6,876 bases of DNA from Oscillospiraceae bacterium (lineage in GTDB: Bacteria > Bacillota_A > Clostridia > Oscillospirales > Oscillospiraceae). Positions 6,723 to 6,876 of this stretch are shown in pieces. Within the stretch, counting starts at the first letter, position 1, and each line of letters begins with the position of its first letter. The notes beneath the pieces were generated by a model. It saw only the letters and a list, made by a program, of their open reading frames with translations. It was not told the origin of the DNA and ran no database searches. The stretch covers positions 1 through 6,876 of the forward strand of contig JAFTBL010000140.1 in assembly GCA_017455225.1 (NCBI GenBank), written 5' to 3'. Both the position numbers and the translations under genes were made by a program.

Positions 6723-6743
6723 CCGACCCGGCAGGGCAATCAT

Positions 6744-6765
6744 AACCACCAGTAAACTGGTGGTT
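6744..6765. repeat. Hairpin 1 of the right-edge element
   Basis: AACCACCAGT and ACTGGTGGTT are perfect complements around AA. In practice this gives a nine-pair stem with a TAAA tetraloop. No T-run follows on either strand, so it is not a terminator. It lies 22 bases upstream of the hflX -35 box. Confidence 0.8.
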
Positions 6766-6770
6766 TGACT

Positions 6771-6815
6771 TGCCCCTAAAAGGGGCTATTACGGACGTAG
6801 CCCCTAAAAGGGGCA
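6771..6815. repeat. 45-nt palindrome built from a duplicated 15-mer
   Basis: GCCCCTAAAAGGGGC occurs exactly at 6772-6786 and again at 6800-6814 (period 28). Each copy can form its own small hairpin. Alternatively the whole segment folds into one long hairpin: outer stem TGCCCCT/AGGGGCA (7 pairs), symmetrical AAA/AAA internal loop, inner stem AGGGGCTA/TAGCCCCT (8 pairs) and a 9-nt loop. Confidence 0.85.
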
Positions 6816-6847
6816 CTGAAGGTTTGACACCGCATTACCATTTCAGG

Positions 6848-6873
6848 CAGCCGCTTCAAGCGGCTGTCTTTTT
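6848..6873 (+). terminator. Plus-strand intrinsic terminator at the right edge
   Basis: CAGCCGCT (6848-6855) pairs with AGCGGCTG (6859-6866) around a TCA loop, then TC and five T follow on the plus strand. On the minus strand no T-run follows. No plus-strand gene precedes it, so it would end a noncoding transcript or belong to a mobile-element end. Confidence 0.7.
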
Positions 6874-6876
6874 ATG

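Larger units (their letters stand above)
6744..6876. other. Noncoding multi-hairpin element, cut by the right edge (possible IS200/IS605-type end or structured RNA)
   Basis: This block packs a 9-10 bp hairpin (6744-6765), a 45-nt palindrome made of two copies of a 15-mer (6771-6815), a direct repeat GGTTTGAC (6762-6769 and 6821-6828) and a terminator hairpin (6848-6866) into about 130 bases. On the minus strand all three frames coming from the right edge meet a stop by 6843, so no gene enters here. Dense subterminal hairpins are typical of IS200/IS605 ends and their MITE derivatives, and also of structured RNAs. No transposase is visible, so the assignment is inference. Confidence 0.55.

Noticed and set aside
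6772..6814. Two identical 15-bp repeats that could suggest a CRISPR array
   Set aside because: There are only two copies, the repeats are short and self-complementary, the 13-nt spacer is far too short, and no cas gene is present.
6415..6816. Minus-strand open frame starting inside the hairpin element
   Set aside because: It overlaps hflX in another frame, has no RBS, and its N-terminus is a translation of the palindromes.
6874..6876. ATG at the last three bases of the plus strand
   Set aside because: It follows a terminator T-run directly and has no Shine-Dalgarno sequence, so it is not supported as a start codon.

Overview
The window is GC-rich bacterial DNA with strong AGGAGG-type ribosome binding sites, very short intergenic gaps and sigma-70-type promoters close to consensus. 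The protein families (an HflX GTPase, a YigZ/IMPACT protein, a PepD-type M20 dipeptidase and a Cthe_2159-like calcium/β-helix lipoprotein) point to a Gram-positive, probably gut-type, high-GC member of the Clostridia, for example Oscillospiraceae. That placement is inference; the window holds no rRNA or marker gene.

Every recognisable gene is on the minus strand, so the region reads from right to left. At the far right (6744-6876) is a noncoding block of hairpins: a 9-bp stem, a 45-nt palindrome built from two copies of one 15-mer, an 8-nt direct repeat on either side of it, and a plus-strand intrinsic terminator at the window edge. It looks like the end of an IS200/IS605-type element or a structured RNA locus, and it is cut by the window edge.

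Next comes a four-gene operon, hflX - yigZ - pepD - gdpD (6664 down to 2406). A promoter (TTTACA-N17-TATAAT, extended -10) precedes it, the gaps between genes are 21, 28 and 16 nt, and an intrinsic terminator follows at 2344-2381. Its products are a ribosome-associated GTPase, an IMPACT-fold protein often linked to translation, a cytosolic metallodipeptidase and a glycerophosphodiester phosphodiesterase. The plausible common theme is ribosome rescue plus salvage of peptides and phospholipid head groups.

After a 5' leader with its own stem-loop comes a monocistronic gene (2214-283) for a 643-residue secreted lipoprotein. It has a repetitive β-helix resembling the Cthe_2159 carbohydrate-binding family and a 35-residue Gly/Met-rich tail. 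A strong hairpin (215-245) closes it. Last, a consensus-like promoter drives msrA, a methionine sulfoxide reductase starting at a GTG codon at 142 and running off the left edge. No intergenic stretch exceeds 300 bases. Long plus-strand open frames across the whole window are mirror images of the GC-rich coding strand, not genes.
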